Shown here: positions 26,571 to 39,998 of the stretch, piece by piece | Layout of the letters: every line of letters starts with the position of its first letter | How positions within the stretch are numbered: position 1 is the first letter of the stretch | Assembly: GCF_021556615.1 (NCBI RefSeq) | Contig: NZ_JAKGGD010000001.1 | Coordinates: forward strand, 124,001 to 188,000 | Length of the DNA stretch: 64,000 bases | Origin: Paracoccus salsus | GTDB lineage: Bacteria > Pseudomonadota > Alphaproteobacteria > Rhodobacterales > Rhodobacteraceae | Reading direction: 5' to 3' | Position numbers and translations under genes: made by a program | Notes under the pieces: generated by a model | Seen by the model: only the letters and a program-made list of their open reading frames with translations | Told to the model about the DNA's origin: nothing | Database searches by the model: none

Positions 26571-26918
26571 TCACAGCGCGAAATCGTCGTCGTGGCACAC
26601 CGCGCCGATTGCCAGCCATTCAGCCCTGATCCGCGCCACCCTGGTATCGCCCCAGGTGCGGAACACGATCTCGAACCCGTCCTCGGTCACCTTGTCGACC
26701 GAGATGTCGGCGCGCTGGTTACTATTGCCGTCGATGTCCCACATGCCGATCGCGACCTGAACAACGGGCGGAAGCAGAAAGGCAGAGGGAAACGAGACGC
26801 GCTTGCGTTCGACACGCGGCCCGTCGCCCGACCACATCGGCCCGTTATCCTCGAACGCCGAGAAAAGCATCGCGGCTCCCCGCGCGACGCCCACGGCGCT
26901 GTGGCTGATACGCTGCAT
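26571..26918 (-). CDS. H-type lectin domain protein
   Basis: A 115-residue protein whose C-terminal two thirds resemble the H-type lectin domain (discoidin II/snail agglutinin C-domain). Supporting pattern: FPSAFLLPPVVQVAIGMWD, then RADISVDKVTEDGFEIVFRT and W-DTRV...EWLAIG, the strand order and aromatic spacing of that six-stranded fold. Animal and slime-mould members bind N-acetylgalactosamine. No signal peptide is apparent, so its location is unclear. It lies just downstream of the ATP synthase operon terminator on the same strand and has no evident functional link to it. Confidence 0.7.
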   Translation of the reverse strand: MQRISHSAVGVARGAAMLFSAFEDNGPMWSGDGPRVERKRVSFPSAFLLPPVVQVAIGMWDIDGNSNQRADISVDKVTEDGFEIVFRTWGDTRVARIRAEWLAIGAVCHDDDFAL

Positions 26919-26960
26919 TCCGGTCCTCCTGCTCCATCGACATTACAATGGGCTGGCGAA

Positions 26961-26991
26961 CAAGAGAAAGCCCCGGCATGGATGCCGGGGC
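26961..26991 (-). terminator. Terminator of the atpHAGDC operon
   Basis: GCCCCGGCAT (26970-26979) pairs perfectly with ATGCCGGGGC (26982-26991) around two bases. On the minus strand the stem is followed by TTTCTCTTG, 40 bases past the atpC stop. Confidence 0.8.
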
Positions 26992-27032
26992 CTGCCTATA
27001 AGGTCAGTTTTTAGTAAGATTTACGGGCGTGA

Positions 27033-27488
27033 TCAGTCGGGCGCGCTCGCCTGGTTCGGGTCCAGACCGATATGCGTGCCCAGGGCCTCCATGTCGGCCA
27101 GCAGCTTGACGGCGGCGGTCACGAAATCTTCGCCGGCCGAACTCTTCTCGGCCTTTGCCAGCGCGGCTTTCTTCTTGCGCTGCGCCTCTGTCATCATCTC
27201 GTTGAAGATCTCTTGGGTGATCTCTTGCCGGGGATGTCCGCGTTCGGCCAGAAGGCTGACGGACTCGCCGTTGATCTCGGCGAAACCGCCGGTCACCGCG
27301 AAATCCGACTGCGTTCCCTCGCCCGAGACGACAGTCACCAGACCGGGCCTCAGCGAGACGATCGTGGGCGCGTGGCCGGGCATGGCGGTCAGATCGCCAT
27401 CGCTGCCCGGAAGGCGCACCTCGCGCACCGGAACAGAGACGAGTCTCCGTTCCGGCGAGACGAGGTCGAACTGCATGGTATCGGCCAT
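27033..27488 (-). CDS. atpC: ATP synthase F1 subunit epsilon
   Basis: A 151-residue epsilon subunit of the rotary F1Fo ATP synthase, part of the central stalk and an inhibitor of ATP hydrolysis. MQFDLVSPERRLVSVPVREV and the VRLPGSDGDLTAMPGHAP block are the conserved beta-sandwich; the helical tail (EMMTEAQRKKKAALAKAEK onward) is longer than in many bacteria. Last gene of the five-gene F1 operon; the gap to atpD is 10 bp. Confidence 0.96.
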   Translation of the reverse strand: MADTMQFDLVSPERRLVSVPVREVRLPGSDGDLTAMPGHAPTIVSLRPGLVTVVSGEGTQSDFAVTGGFAEINGESVSLLAERGHPRQEITQEIFNEMMTEAQRKKKAALAKAEKSSAGEDFVTAAVKLLADMEALGTHIGLDPNQASAPD

Positions 27489-27498
27489 CTTGCCCCCT

Positions 27499-28938
<1,440 letters not shown>

Positions 28939-28944
28939 TTACGG

Positions 28945-29823
28945 TCAGAGCGCCTCGGCGCCCGAAATGATTTCGATGAGTTCCTTGGTGATCGCGGCCT
29001 GACGCGAGCGGTTGTACTCGGTCGTCAGACGATCGATCATGTCGCCTGCGTTGCGCGTGGCGTTGTCCATGGCCGTCATCCGCGCGCCCTGTTCGGACGC
29101 CGCATTTTCCAGAAGCGCCGCGAAGATCTGCGTCGCGACCGAGCGCGGCAGAAGCTCTGCCAGAATGGCGTCCTCGCCCGGCTCGTAATCATACGCGAAC
29201 GAAGCACCGCCCGCGTCTGCGTCCTCGGGCACTTCCGCCGGGATGATCTGGCGGGCGGTCGGCACCTGGCTGATCACCGACTCGAACCGGCTGTAGAAGA
29301 TCGTGGCGACGTCGAAATCGCCCGATTCGAACCGGTCCAGCACGTCATCCGAGATCGTGCGGGCATTTTCATAGCCCACGCGCTTCACGTCGGACAGATC
29401 GACATGGTTCACGAACTGCTTGGCGTATTCGCGCTTCAGCTGCTCGCGGCCCTTCTTGCCGACGGTCAGGATGGCGACCTGCTTGCCGTCGCCGCGCAGC
29501 CTCTCGGCATGTTGCCGGGCAAGCTTGACGATCGCGCTGTTGAAGCCGCCTGCCAGGCCGCGTTCCGAGGTCATCACGACAAGCAGGTGCCGCTTGTCCG
29601 AGCCGGTGCCCGACAGCAGCCGCGGTGCGGTATCCGAGCCCGCGGAATTTGCGGTCAGCCCGGCCATCACCGCGGCCATGCGATCGGCATAGGGTCGCGC
29701 GGCCTCCGCCGCCTCTTGCGCGCGGCGCAGCTTGGCGGCGGCGACCATCTGCATCGCCTTCGTGATCTTCCGCGTGTTCTTGACGCTTCCGATCCGGTTC
29801 TTGAGATCCTTGAGACTGGGCAT
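28945..29823 (-). CDS. atpG: ATP synthase F1 subunit gamma
   Basis: A 292-residue rotor-shaft subunit. [20 protein letters not shown] and [20 protein letters not shown] form the N-terminal coiled coil; [21 protein letters not shown] is the conserved C-terminal helix that turns inside the alpha3beta3 ring. [15 protein letters not shown] is also diagnostic. Gaps of 12 bp to atpA and 21 bp to atpD fit a single transcript. Confidence 0.98.
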   Translation of the reverse strand: MPSLKDLKNRIGSVKNTRKITKAMQMVAAAKLRRAQEAAEAARPYADRMAAVMAGLTANSAGSDTAPRLLSGTGSDKRHLLVVMTSERGLAGGFNSAIVKLARQHAERLRGDGKQVAILTVGKKGREQLKREYAKQFVNHVDLSDVKRVGYENARTISDDVLDRFESGDFDVATIFYSRFESVISQVPTARQIIPAEVPEDADAGGASFAYDYEPGEDAILAELLPRSVATQIFAALLENAASEQGARMTAMDNATRNAGDMIDRLTTEYNRSRQAAITKELIEIISGAEAL

Positions 29824-29835
29824 CTATTCCCCCTC

Positions 29836-31371
29836 TCAGGCGCGAGTGCTGTTGTATTCGTCCAGCGCCGCCTTGATCGCGTCTTCCAGATCACCGGCGA
29901 CCTTGCGGTCGTTGCGGGTGATGTCGTCGAGCAACTCCGACTTCTGGTTGCGCAGGAACTGCAGCAGGCCCTGTTCCCAGGCCACGACTTCGCGCGTCGG
30001 CACCTTGTCGATATAGCCCTTGGTGCCCGCATAGATCACGATCACGATCTCGGCGTTGGTCAGCGGCGCGTATTGCGGCTGCTTCATCAGCTCGGTCAGT
30101 CGCGCGCCACGGTTCAGAAGGCGCTGGGTGGCCGCGTCAAGGTCCGAACCGAACTGTGCGAAGGCCGCCATCTCGCGATACTGCGCCAGCTCCAGCTTGA
30201 CCGGACCGGCGACGGATTTCATCGCCTTGGTCTGGGCGGCCGAGCCCACGCGGCTGACCGACAGGCCGGTGTTCACGGCAGGGCGGACGCCCTGGAAGAA
30301 CAGGTCGGTTTCCAGGAAGATCTGGCCATCGGTGATCGAGATCACGTTGGTCGGAATATAGGCAGACACGTCGCCCGCCTGCGTCTCGATGATCGGCAGC
30401 GCCGTCAGCGAGCCGCCGCCATTGTCTTCATTCAGCTTGGCCGAACGCTCGAGCAGGCGCGAGTGCAGGTAGAACACGTCGCCCGGATAGGCTTCGCGGC
30501 CGGGCGGACGGCGCAGCAGCAGCGACATCTGCCGATACGCGACGGCCTGCTTGGACAGGTCGTCATAGATGATCAGCGCGTCCATGCCGTTGTCGCGGAA
30601 ATACTCGCCCATCGCGGTCGCCGAATAGGGCGCCAGGAACTGCATCGGCGCAGGGTCCGAAGCGGTCGCGGCGACGACGGTGGTGTAGGCCATCGCGCCG
30701 GTTTCTTCCAGTTTCTTCACCAGCTGCGCAACGGTCGAACGCTTCTGGCCGACGGCGACATAGACGCAGTGCAGCGTCTTCATGCCGTCGCCTTCGCGGC
30801 CGTTGTAGTTCAACTGGTTCAGGATCGTGTCCAGCGCGATCGCGGTCTTGCCGGTCTGGCGGTCACCGATGATCAGTTCGCGCTGTCCGCGGCCGACGGG
30901 AATCATCGCGTCCACGGCCTTGAGGCCGGTCGCCATCGGCTCGTGCACGGATTTGCGCGGCATGATGCCGGGCGCCTTGACATCCGCCACACGGCGTTCC
31001 TCGGCCTCGATCGGGCCCTTTCCGTCGATCGGGTTGCCCAGTCCGTCCACGACCCGACCCAGCAGCGCCTTGCCGACCGGAACGTCCACGATCGAGCGGG
31101 TGCGCTTGACGGTGTCGCCTTCCTTGATCTCGCGGTCATCGCCGAAGATCACGACGCCGACATTGTCGGTCTCGAGGTTCAGAACCATACCCCGGACGCC
31201 GCCCGGAAATTCCACCATCTCGCCGGCCTGAACCTTGTCGAGGCCGTAGATGCGCGCGATGCCGTCACCGACGGACAGCACCTGGCCAACCTCGGCCACC
31301 TCGGCCTCCTGACCGAAATTCTTGATCTGATCCTTGAGGATGGCCGAAATCTCGGCTGCCTGGATTCCCAT
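29836..31371 (-). CDS. atpA: ATP synthase F1 subunit alpha
   Basis: A 511-residue regulatory nucleotide-binding subunit. [20 protein letters not shown] is the conserved start, [16 protein letters not shown] is Walker A, and [20 protein letters not shown] contains Walker [21 protein letters not shown] carries the region with the catalytic arginine nearby. Its first base overlaps the atpH stop by one base, showing translational coupling. Confidence 0.99.
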   Translation of the reverse strand: MGIQAAEISAILKDQIKNFGQEAEVAEVGQVLSVGDGIARIYGLDKVQAGEMVEFPGGVRGMVLNLETDNVGVVIFGDDREIKEGDTVKRTRSIVDVPVGKALLGRVVDGLGNPIDGKGPIEAEERRVADVKAPGIMPRKSVHEPMATGLKAVDAMIPVGRGQRELIIGDRQTGKTAIALDTILNQLNYNGREGDGMKTLHCVYVAVGQKRSTVAQLVKKLEETGAMAYTTVVAATASDPAPMQFLAPYSATAMGEYFRDNGMDALIIYDDLSKQAVAYRQMSLLLRRPPGREAYPGDVFYLHSRLLERSAKLNEDNGGGSLTALPIIETQAGDVSAYIPTNVISITDGQIFLETDLFFQGVRPAVNTGLSVSRVGSAAQTKAMKSVAGPVKLELAQYREMAAFAQFGSDLDAATQRLLNRGARLTELMKQPQYAPLTNAEIVIVIYAGTKGYIDKVPTREVVAWEQGLLQFLRNQKSELLDDITRNDRKVAGDLEDAIKAALDEYNSTRA

Positions 31372-31931
31372 TATCCGACCTCTTTCATAGCATTCTGGAG
31401 GGAGGCGAGCTTCGAGCGGACCGACGAGTCGATCATCTGCGAGCCCAGCTTGACAATCATGCCGCCGATGAGACCCTCATCGACGCGTGTGTTCAGTTTG
31501 ACCTTCTTGCCGGACTTGTCGGCCAGCGTGCTGGTCAGGCGCTGCTGCTGTTCATCGGTCAACGCGATGGCGCTGGTGACCTCGGCGGTCACCTCGCCGC
31601 GCTCGTCGGCGATCCGCGCCTGCAATTGACGAACCAGTTGAGGCAGCACGAAAAGACGGCGGTTCGAGGCCATGAGCTTCAGCGTGTTCGCCAGCGTCGC
31701 GGACAGCCCCATCTTCTCGGCCAGCGCGGAAATGGCACGGGACTGCTGGTCGCGCGAATACAGCGGCGAGGCCAGCAGGCTGCGAAGTTCGGCGCTGTCG
31801 TGCAGCGCCGCGTCAAGATCGGCGGTCTGCTGGGCCAGCGCGTCCACCCCCCCGTCTTCCTTCACGATATCGAAGACTGCCTGCGCATAGCGTCCGGCGA
31901 TGCTCTGGGACATGGAGACCGAGTTTGCCAC
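31371..31931 (-). CDS. atpH: ATP synthase F1 subunit delta
   Basis: A 186-residue stator subunit linking F1 to the b subunits. [20 protein letters not shown] is the typical N-terminal helix, and [20 protein letters not shown] the conserved C-terminal block. I prefer the GTG at 31931 because AAAGG lies exactly six bases upstream; the ATG at 31937 abuts that box. First gene of the F1 operon; the Fo genes (atpIBEF) are elsewhere, as is normal in alphaproteobacteria. Confidence 0.95.
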   Translation of the reverse strand: MANSVSMSQSIAGRYAQAVFDIVKEDGGVDALAQQTADLDAALHDSAELRSLLASPLYSRDQQSRAISALAEKMGLSATLANTLKLMASNRRLFVLPQLVRQLQARIADERGEVTAEVTSAIALTDEQQQRLTSTLADKSGKKVKLNTRVDEGLIGGMIVKLGSQMIDSSVRSKLASLQNAMKEVG

Positions 31932-31942
31932 GTTCATCCTTT

Positions 31943-32190
31943 ACGGTTTGCGCAAACCCCGCCGGCGGGCCGGACATCCGTCAGGTCAGTCGCGGGGTGC
32001 GGGTCGCGGTCGCACGGCTTTTGGAGGGCCGTCCTGAAATCTGCGGCGTCTCTAGCAGGTGATTTCACGGGCGGCAACAGGCAAGCACACGTAAACGAGA
32101 GGAATTGCGCCCCCGCATCACGCCCGCCCGGCTTCGAATGCGCGGCACAGGGGCGGCTGCGTCAGGCTGTCGCAGCCAGCCCGAACGACA
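31943..32190. other. Upstream region of the ATP synthase operon
   Basis: GC-rich non-coding stretch between atpH and the GT25 gene (total gap about 310 bp with the hairpin listed separately). The palindrome GTTTGCGCAAAC lies just upstream of the atpH ribosome-binding site. The atp promoter should be here, but I cannot place its elements reliably. Confidence 0.4.
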
Positions 32191-32220
32191 GCGCCGCGAC
32201 CACCGAAGCGGTCGCGGCGC
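32191..32220 (-). terminator. Perfect 11-bp hairpin downstream of the GT25 gene
   Basis: GCGCCGCGACC (32191-32201) pairs exactly with GGTCGCGGCGC (32210-32220), loop of eight. It lies 29 bases past the stop of the GT25 gene on the minus strand. No T run follows, so it may be a weak or factor-dependent terminator separating that gene from the atp operon. Confidence 0.45.
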
Positions 32221-32248
32221 GATGCCGAGGCTAAGGCCCGCAGCCGGA

Positions 32249-32983
32249 CTAGAACCCGGACGAGAGGTCCCTGCTCAGCTGCGTTCTGGCAAATCCGCGC
32301 AGTCGCTGCGCGGCACCGTGCGACAGGCTTGCCGGCGACAGATCGCGCCAGCCCGCGCCGCGCCCACGCTCTGCCGGGACTTCCTGCACGGGCTCGCGCG
32401 GGATCGCGTCAGCCAGCCAGTCTGGCGCCTCGACCAGCCGCGGGCGGCTGACCAGCGTATCCAGCCTTGCGACATCCCGAGGCCATTCCGCAGCAGCGGA
32501 ATCGCGTGCATCGCGAGACGCGCCGGCCGCCTCCAGCAATTGCCTGGCACCGCGCCGCGACAGGGAATAGCCCGCCGAAAGCCCCGTGCAGGCAGCCAGT
32601 GGCCGCAATCTGACGCCCGGAGACGCGTCGCAGCCTCCCCAGCGCCAGACACGTGCACGACCATAGCAGAACTGGGTCAGATCGGCGTGCAGATAGCCGC
32701 CCGACTCGATGAAATCGACAAAGCCCGGCACCAGCCGGGCTCCGTCCTCGATCAGGATCGCGCCCGCCAGATCCTCGTCACGGATCCGCCGCCAGGCGCG
32801 CCGATGCAACGCTGATCTCCAACCGACAAAAGAACCGCCCCGGGGCGTTTCAAGAACCTGAAACGGCAACCGGCAGGACCTCAGCGTTTCGGTCAGTTGA
32901 CCTTCTCGACGCTGCACTCCCGCACCACAGAGAACGAAGATCGGCCAGCCTTCAAGAGCCGACGATACACAAACAGCACACAT
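32249..32983 (-). CDS. Probable glycosyltransferase family 25 protein
   Basis: A 244-residue protein resembling GT25 enzymes of lipopolysaccharide synthesis. The N-terminal strand WPIFVLCGAGVQRREGQL takes the place of the family's nucleotide-sugar loop, and GAILIEDGARLVPGFVDFIE is the family's central motif, here EDG where EDD is usual. GYSLSRRGARQLLEAA matches the conserved Ala-Tyr-xx-Ser segment. The C-terminal third is Arg-rich and unspecific. It stands alone on the minus strand between the atp operon and a methyltransferase gene. Family assignment is likely; activity is less sure because of the altered acidic motif. Confidence 0.65.
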   Translation of the reverse strand: MCAVCVSSALEGWPIFVLCGAGVQRREGQLTETLRSCRLPFQVLETPRGGSFVGWRSALHRRAWRRIRDEDLAGAILIEDGARLVPGFVDFIESGGYLHADLTQFCYGRARVWRWGGCDASPGVRLRPLAACTGLSAGYSLSRRGARQLLEAAGASRDARDSAAAEWPRDVARLDTLVSRPRLVEAPDWLADAIPREPVQEVPAERGRGAGWRDLSPASLSHGAAQRLRGFARTQLSRDLSSGF

Positions 32984-33067
32984 GACATCACACCGCCTAA
33001 CAAACTTACCACCTGGTCAATATAGGCGATTTTCCGCTTATGCGACACCTCACCTTATGGACAGGTC

Positions 33068-33850
33068 TCAGGCGTCCCGCGGCCCGACGCGGGCGGCGGG
33101 CGCACGACCGGGGCGCGGAAGTCCGACACCGTCCAGAATCTCCATCGGGCTGGGCACATGGACCTTGACGCCAGGCCCCGCGGGCGCGCGCGTCTGCTTG
33201 GACAGTTCGACCAGCACGACGCCCGCGATCAGCACCCGGCTGATCCGGGCCCCGGTCCGTTCCCACATCTGCGCGCTGCCCAGCCAGAAGCGCCGGTCAG
33301 AGGGCGGGATATACACCGCCGAGCCATGCCATTCCGCCACGAACCCGGCCGCGCGTGTCTGGCTTTCAAGCTGCCCGGTCGTGTAGCTGCGGCCCAGCCC
33401 GAATGGCGTGCTCTCGGACGCAGCCCACAAACCTGCCCGATTTGGCGCCATCACGATCATCCGTCCGCCCGGCCCCAGCGTCCGCCATGCTTCCGACAGC
33501 AGAGCGGCCGGGTGATCGCTTGTCTCGAGCCCGTGCAGTATCACCAGGCGATCGATGCTGCCGGTCTCGATCGGCCAGGCGGTCTCGTCGCAAAGCACGC
33601 TGTGATTGGGCATGCCCGCGGGCCACCCCATCACACCCTGCGGCCCCGGCATCAGCGCGGTGACGCGGCGCGCCGCCGTCAGATAGGGGCGCAACATCGG
33701 CGCCGCGAAGCCGAAGCCGGCAATGGTCATGCCGGTCGAAACCTCGGGCCGCCAGCGTGCCGTCAGCCGGTCGCGCAAGATACGCTGCACCACGCGCCCC
33801 AGCGACCGCTGGTAGTAAAAGTTCCGAAGCTCGTCGATATCGTGATGCAT
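33068..33850 (-). CDS. Class I SAM-dependent methyltransferase
   Basis: A 260-residue methyltransferase. Helical N-terminus (LRNFYYQRSLGRVVQRILRD) precedes a SAM fold with motif I degenerate as TIAGFGFAAPMLRPYL, motif IV around ETGSIDRLVILHGLETSD and the post-motif LLSEAWRTLGPGGRMIVMAPN, which is the clearest family mark. The tail is Pro/Ala-rich. I start at 33850 because upstream codons overlap the gloB leader and lack a ribosome-binding site. It is divergent from gloB; Rhodobacterales often have such a gene beside gloB, but the substrate is unknown. Confidence 0.8.
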   Translation of the reverse strand: MHHDIDELRNFYYQRSLGRVVQRILRDRLTARWRPEVSTGMTIAGFGFAAPMLRPYLTAARRVTALMPGPQGVMGWPAGMPNHSVLCDETAWPIETGSIDRLVILHGLETSDHPAALLSEAWRTLGPGGRMIVMAPNRAGLWAASESTPFGLGRSYTTGQLESQTRAAGFVAEWHGSAVYIPPSDRRFWLGSAQMWERTGARISRVLIAGVVLVELSKQTRAPAGPGVKVHVPSPMEILDGVGLPRPGRAPAARVGPRDA

Positions 33851-33908
33851 TGCACCCGGACCACGCTTTTGTAAGTCTAGACCACAGCACAGAGGAAAGG
33901 ATTTGCCA

Positions 33909-34655
33909 ATGCCGCTGGATCTGGTGACGCTGCGCTGCCTGAAGGACAACTATGCCTATCTTCTGCATGGCGATTCGGGAACCGCGCTGATCGACGCACC
34001 CGAGGCGATGCCGGTCCTGACCGAGCTTGAGGCTCGCGGCTGGACGCTGGACGCGATCTTGCTGACGCATCATCACGCCGACCATGTCGATGGCGTGGCC
34101 GAGATCGTGGCAGCCACCGGCGCGAAGGTGATCGGCGCCAAGGCCGACGCCAGCCGTCTGCCGGCGCTGGATGTCAGCGTGCGCCCTGGCGAACCACTGG
34201 AAATGCTGGACGAACCGGTCGAGGTGATCGACGTGTCGGGCCACACGGTCGGCCATGTCGCCTTCCATTTTCCGCGATCGGGCTATGCGTTCACGGCAGA
34301 CAGCCTGATGGCCATGGGCTGCGGACGGCTGTTCGAGGGCGACGCCGCGATGATGTGGGCCAGCCTGTCGCGTCTCAACGCCCTTCCCGAGGACACGCTG
34401 ATCTGCTCGGGCCACGATTATTGCGCGGCAAACGGCGCGTTCGCCCTGTCGGTCGACCCCGACAACGAAGCGCTGAAGACGCGCATCAAGGAGGTTGCGG
34501 ATGCCCACCAGCCTTGCGCGCCCGCAACCCTTGCCGAGGAACGCGCAACCAACCCGTTCCTTCGCGTGAACGACCTGCGCGCCTCACTGGGAATGCAGGG
34601 CGCTGCGGATGCCGAGGTCTTCGCGCGGCTGCGAAGGATGAAGGATGATTTCTGA
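33909..34655 (+). CDS. gloB: Hydroxyacylglutathione hydrolase (glyoxalase II)
   Basis: A 248-residue metallo-beta-lactamase-fold thioesterase hydrolysing S-lactoylglutathione in methylglyoxal detoxification. LTHHHADHVDG is the metal-binding THxHxDH motif; SGHTVGHVAFHF, FTADSLMAMGCGRLFEGDA and CSGHDYCAANGAFAL supply the remaining ligands and substrate residues. I start at the ATG at 33909, which has AGGAAAGG eight bases upstream, rather than the TTG six bases earlier. It precedes clpA. Confidence 0.96.
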   Translation: MPLDLVTLRCLKDNYAYLLHGDSGTALIDAPEAMPVLTELEARGWTLDAILLTHHHADHVDGVAEIVAATGAKVIGAKADASRLPALDVSVRPGEPLEMLDEPVEVIDVSGHTVGHVAFHFPRSGYAFTADSLMAMGCGRLFEGDAAMMWASLSRLNALPEDTLICSGHDYCAANGAFALSVDPDNEALKTRIKEVADAHQPCAPATLAEERATNPFLRVNDLRASLGMQGAADAEVFARLRRMKDDF

Positions 34656-34881
34656 CGCCCGGCGCCGGTGCGCCGCGCGACGTCACCAGCGCCGGTGCAA
34701 CGGGTTGAAATCCGCCCGTCGCGTCATCACATCTGCCTTATTCGTGGGAAAAACGTGCCGGATTGGCGAAAAAACACTTGATGCCGGGCGCAATCCACCA
34801 AATCTTAACTGTATCATGACAGTCTGGGCAGGTGGGCCGCAAAATATGCCCATACCGCCAGCCGACTGACAGGAGACGACC

Positions 34882-37206
<2,325 letters not shown>

Positions 37207-37228
37207 CGTCCTTCATCCGCTGATCATC

Positions 37229-37267
37229 CGCCCCGCCGTGCAGCCGCCCGGCGGGGCGTTCTTGTCT
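37229..37267 (+). terminator. Terminator of clpA
   Basis: CGCCCCGCCG (37229-37238) pairs with CGGCGGGGCG (37249-37258) across a ten-base loop and is followed by TTCTTGTCT, 22 bases past the clpA stop. Confidence 0.75.
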
Positions 37268-38214
37268 GGACATGCGCCGGACGGATGAGATCTGCTCGGC
37301 TGGATCCACCAACCGGAACGCCTCGGCAGGCGCGCGTCCGGAAAACGCCGGATCCGGTCGCCTGTGCGGTACACCGGCACGGCAGAACAGCCAGGCTAAC
37401 ATGCGGCGGAAGATCGCTGATCCATGGCGCCCCGGTCTGGCCGATCGCGCCAGCGCCGTCAGGTGATCGACAAGCCCGACAAGGTGGTATGTCGGTGGTC
37501 TCGCTTGTCGGCGTTCCATTCGACGCCTGGAGAGTCCCATGCGGATGTCTGGCCGGGCCCCATGCGCCGCCCGCCGCGGGTCGATCCGGCACAGCTGCCC
37601 CGGATGATCGCGCATGCAAGCGCGGCGAACGGGAGGACTGTTTTTGAACCATGCGACGTCTGGTTCGCAGCCGTTGCAACGTCAGCGATCCTTCACGTTT
37701 CCCGACCATCCCAGGTGCTGCGCAGCCGGGAAAGCAGCCCCTGCAAGACACCCTGTGGCATGGGCCAATCGATTTGGGCTGGAGGCGGACCGCGACCCTC
37801 GATGACGATTCCCACTCGTCTGTGACACGGTCGCCGGGCTGGAAAGCGCGCGGCAATCCCTCATGGGGTCCCCCCGGAACAGGCCTGGAATTTCTCAGCC
37901 TTCGCAGGCGGGGCGAAGTGGCCCTCAGCGCAGCGCATCGGCGCAGGATATTGTCGAAGCCAGCCGCCAGCGTGCGCGGGTCGACAGCGCAGAGCCGTCG
38001 CGGGCGTTTTCGACCGGAACGGTCCTGTCACGGGAAACGGCAACCGCTGGAACAGAGCGAACCACACGAGGCCCGTCCATTCGGCGGACGCGCGAGACAA
38101 AGCCCCGAAAACCCGAGCGATCCATGGCCATTGACCATCCGAACGGTGCCGCGGGCAGGTCGGCGGACGGACCGGCGCGTGTCGGCCGTGAAATTCTGGC
38201 GGACATGGCTTGTC
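37268..38214. other. About 0.95 kb without a recognisable gene
   Basis: Between the clpA terminator and the aroB stop several short open frames exist on both strands, but none has a ribosome-binding site, protein-like composition throughout or a family signature. The sequence keeps the high GC of the chromosome. It may be a decayed gene or a long non-coding region; nothing specific can be claimed. Confidence 0.5.
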
Positions 38215-39327
38215 TCAACCCGCCCGCGCATCCTGCAAGACCGCCGCCAACACCTCGGTCGGGACATCGTCGCAGACGAAGGCCTCACCGATTCCTCGCG
38301 CCAACACAAATCGCAGCCGGCCATCCATGACCTTCTTGTCCTGTCCCATCAGCGCAATCAGCGCCGCGTCGTCCGGCAGGTCGCCCGGAATATCGGCCAG
38401 GCTGGCGGGCAGCCCCAGCCTTCGCAGATGCGCCAGCACTCGCGACGGCGACTCCTGGCTGCACAGCCCCATCCGCGCCGACAGGTCGAAGGCCAGGGCA
38501 CAGCCGATCGCCACCCCCTCGCCATGCAGCAGCCGGCCGGAATAGCCGGTCGCCGCTTCGAGCGCATGGCCGAATGTGTGCCCGAGATTCAGCAAGGCGC
38601 GCTCGCCCTGCTCGGTCTCGTCGCGGGTGACGATCCCGGCTTTCATGCCGACCGAATGCGCCACGGCGCGCTGCCGCAGCACCGGATCGTCGCGCAGCCT
38701 GTCGGCGTTTTGCTCCAGCCAGCCAAAGAACGCCGCGTCTCCCAGAAAGCCGTATTTCGCGACCTCGCCATAGCCGGCCAGGAAATCGCGCCGGTCCAGC
38801 GTCTCCAGCACCGCGATGTCGGCCAGCACCAGCGACGGCTGATGGAACGCCCCGATCAGATTCTTGCCCTGCGGGGCGTTGATGCCGGTCTTCCCGCCCA
38901 CGCTGCTGTCCACCTGCGCCAGCAACGAGGTGGGCAACTGGACGAACCGTACGCCGCGCCGAAGAATCGCCGCCGCAAAGCCGACCAGATCGCCGATCAC
39001 GCCGCCCCCAAGGGCCAGGACGACATCGCGCCGCTCTATCTTGTGTTCCAGCAGCCATTCGACTGTCGCGATCAGATGCGGCCAGGTCTTGGTCGCCTCG
39101 CCTGCGGGCAATGACATCGCCTCGGAGGCGATCCCCGCCGCCGAAAGCGACGCCTGCAACCGCGGCAGATGCAGCGCGGCGACCGTTTCATCCGTGACGA
39201 TCGCCACGCGCGGCCGACGCAGCAGCGGCGCGATCTCCGTGCCTGCCCGGTCGATCAGGCCAACACCGATGCGGACGTCATAGGCGCGCGCCCCCAGCGG
39301 CACATGGACGGTTACGGGTTCGATCAT
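38215..39327 (-). CDS. aroB: 3-dehydroquinate synthase
   Basis: A 370-residue enzyme, second step of the shikimate pathway. VVLALGGGVIGDLVGFAAA is the NAD-binding core, GYGEVAKYGFLGD and LLNLGHTFGHALEAATGY give the metal and substrate residues. Length matches. It overlaps the aroK stop by ATGA (4 bp), so both steps are translationally coupled, the common aroK-aroB pair. Confidence 0.98.
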   Translation of the reverse strand: MIEPVTVHVPLGARAYDVRIGVGLIDRAGTEIAPLLRRPRVAIVTDETVAALHLPRLQASLSAAGIASEAMSLPAGEATKTWPHLIATVEWLLEHKIERRDVVLALGGGVIGDLVGFAAAILRRGVRFVQLPTSLLAQVDSSVGGKTGINAPQGKNLIGAFHQPSLVLADIAVLETLDRRDFLAGYGEVAKYGFLGDAAFFGWLEQNADRLRDDPVLRQRAVAHSVGMKAGIVTRDETEQGERALLNLGHTFGHALEAATGYSGRLLHGEGVAIGCALAFDLSARMGLCSQESPSRVLAHLRRLGLPASLADIPGDLPDDAALIALMGQDKKVMDGRLRFVLARGIGEAFVCDDVPTEVLAAVLQDARAG

Positions 39328-39872
39328 CTTGCCTCCAGAAGGTCGGGATGGGCCGCGCTGATGGCGGCGATCAGCCGCGTCGCGGCCGCCTCGACACTAT
39401 CGCCGGGCCGCGCATCGAAGGTCAGTTCGGCCTCGGCATAAAGGGGGTAGCGCTGCGCGATCAGCGTGGCCAGCGTGGCCTTGGGGTCAGGCGTCTTCAG
39501 CAGCGGCCGGGTGCTGCGCTGTCGCACGCGATGCCACAGCGTCTCGAGATCGCAATTCAGCCAGACCGACAGCGCCCGCCCGCGGATCAGCGCGCGATTC
39601 TCGGCGCGCATCCACGCACCTCCGCCCGTCGAGACGACACCCGGAGGTCCGTCGAGAATCCGCGCCAGAACCTGGGTCTCGCGCTCGCGAAAGAACGCTT
39701 CACCGTCGCGCGCGAAGATCTCGCTGATGGACATGGCGGCGGCGGTTTCGATTTCTGCGTCGGAATCGGTGAAGGGCACCTGCAGCCGGCGGGCGATCTC
39801 GGTCCCGATGGCGGTCTTGCCCGCCCCCATCATGCCGATCAGCACGATATGCCGCCTTATCCGCTGCCTCAT
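39324..39872 (-). CDS. aroK: Shikimate kinase
   Basis: A 182-residue kinase forming shikimate-3-phosphate. IVLIGMMGAGKTAIGTEIA is the P-loop, FTDSDAEIETAAAMSISEIF the shikimate-binding region with the DxD, and VSTGGGAWM the GGG substrate motif. RSTRPLL is the lid arginine segment. I start at 39872 because GGGGAGGG lies directly upstream; earlier in-frame starts have no homologous sequence. It overlaps aroB by four bases. Confidence 0.97.
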   Translation of the reverse strand: MRQRIRRHIVLIGMMGAGKTAIGTEIARRLQVPFTDSDAEIETAAAMSISEIFARDGEAFFRERETQVLARILDGPPGVVSTGGGAWMRAENRALIRGRALSVWLNCDLETLWHRVRQRSTRPLLKTPDPKATLATLIAQRYPLYAEAELTFDARPGDSVEAAATRLIAAISAAHPDLLEAR

Positions 39873-39998
39873 CCGGCCCTCCCCTTCATCGGCTGTCTGA
39901 ATGGCGTGATCTTTCGCAGATTGCCATATATATTCGGTCCGAACCGACGCATGAAGCGGCGGCAGAAGATGAAACAAGAGACGAACGAGGCGAATTCG

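Noticed and set aside
34777..34810. CTTG-type heat-shock promoter before clpA
   Set aside because: The -35-like CTTGA is present but the -10 region matches the alphaproteobacterial sigma-32 pattern poorly, so I do not claim it.
37490..37600. Possible decayed arginase/agmatinase start (SVVSLVGVPFDA, then GPMRR in another frame)
   Set aside because: Only about a dozen residues look right and the following sequence in any frame does not continue the family, so it may be chance.
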